A stretch of DNA of 13,191 bases, from NCBI GenBank assembly GCA_964644605.1, contig CAZXWS010000069.1:1-13191 (forward strand), given 5' to 3'. How positions within the stretch are numbered: the first letter of the stretch is position 1; each line of letters opens with the position of its first letter. Shown in pieces: positions 13,013-13,191 of the stretch. The notes under the pieces were generated by a model. That model was not told the DNA's origin and made no database searches. It was given only the letters and a program-made list of their open reading frames with translations. The DNA comes from CAZLAJ01 sp964644605 (lineage in GTDB: Bacteria > Patescibacteriota > Microgenomatia > UBA1406 > GWC2-37-13). The position numbers and the translations under genes were made by a program.

Positions 13013-13191
13013 ACTCCCGAGGTTTGCAACTATTATACAGTGTGCTATCCTCCTGAATTCTAAGTGGAATCCGAACAGTAACTTGTAAAGACTTCGTTGG
13101 GTGTTTGATATTGTAACACTTTTCTTGGTCTGTTATTAAGCTCCTCTACGACTTCATCCAACTCTTCTTGAGAGACAGTTTGGAAATCAGT
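13013..13191 (-). mobile_element. Right part of an IS30-family insertion sequence
   Basis: The transposase 3' end (13060-13191) implies that the terminal inverted repeat lies close to its stop, as in other IS30 elements. The exact border is unknown and the start coordinate given is only the outer limit set by the ychF -35 box. The element lies directly upstream of ychF and points towards it. Confidence 0.5.
13060..13191 (-). CDS. IS30-family transposase, C-terminal fragment (cut by window edge)
   Basis: The - strand frame is open from the right edge to TAG at 13060-13062, giving the last 43 residues. VSQEELDEVVEELNNRPRK (6-24) followed by L-Q-Y-Q-TPNEVF (26-35) is the conserved end of IS30-family DDE transposases (classically LNNRPRK.LGYKTP.EVF), which lies after the catalytic glutamate. 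The catalytic residues and the N-terminal helix-turn-helix would be outside the window, so I cannot tell if the element is intact. The element should end somewhere between 13013 and 13060; I could not fix the inverted repeat without the other end. Confidence 0.85.
   Translation of the reverse strand, partial: TDFQTVSQEELDEVVEELNNRPRKVLQYQTPNEVFTSYCSDST

Overview
The window looks like part of a small-genome Patescibacteria (CPR) bacterium, most likely a Microgenomates-type lineage. This rests on gene content and style, not on a marker-gene phylogeny. The clues are a dockerin-bearing M4 protease beside several cohesin-like membrane proteins, a C-terminal module (about residues 732-907 of the protease) that I recall from Microgenomates surface proteins, tightly packed genes with almost no Shine-Dalgarno sequences, and AT-rich gaps filled with palindromic repeats. 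TGA is used as a normal stop (three genes end in the ATGA overlap), so this is not a code-25 lineage.

Region 1 (1-5425, + strand) is one tightly coupled operon of five exported or membrane proteins. It holds a partial cohesin-like protein, a 907-residue thermolysin-family (M4) metalloprotease ending in a dockerin, a second membrane-anchored cohesin-like protein, a third cohesin-like protein with a signal peptide and an LPKTG plus C-terminal hydrophobic segment, and a membrane-anchored fibronectin-III-like protein with a Thr/Pro stalk and a four-cysteine tail. The simplest reading is a cell-surface protease assembly: the dockerin of the protease docks onto cohesins held in the envelope by N-terminal helices or by a sortase-type tail. 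The pairing is inferred from domains and is not shown.

Region 2 (5466-8631) holds housekeeping and envelope genes: an M50 site-2-protease-like peptidase (- strand), zinc-ribbon ribosomal protein bL28 (+), then on the - strand a small membrane protein, peptide deformylase and a DsbB-type thiol oxidase that overlaps the deformylase gene. The DsbB protein fits with the cysteine-rich exported proteins of region 1 (the protease alone has 16 cysteines, all from residue 302 onward).

Region 3 (8632-11855) has a family-2 glycosyltransferase and a two-gene unit of unrecognised cytoplasmic helical proteins. Region 4 (11857-12978, - strand) is the GTPase/ATPase YchF, and the right edge (13060-13191, - strand) is the last 43 codons of an IS30-family transposase just upstream of the ychF promoter.

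Two themes cut across the window. First, several genes have a -10 hexamer only 6-9 bases before the chosen ATG and no Shine-Dalgarno sequence, which predicts leaderless transcripts. Second, the gene-free gaps carry at least two families of dispersed nested palindromes (7049-7106 with 9938-9986; 6910-6969 with 8777-8880), and a related palindrome made of CAATGAAA-type words lies in frame inside ychF.
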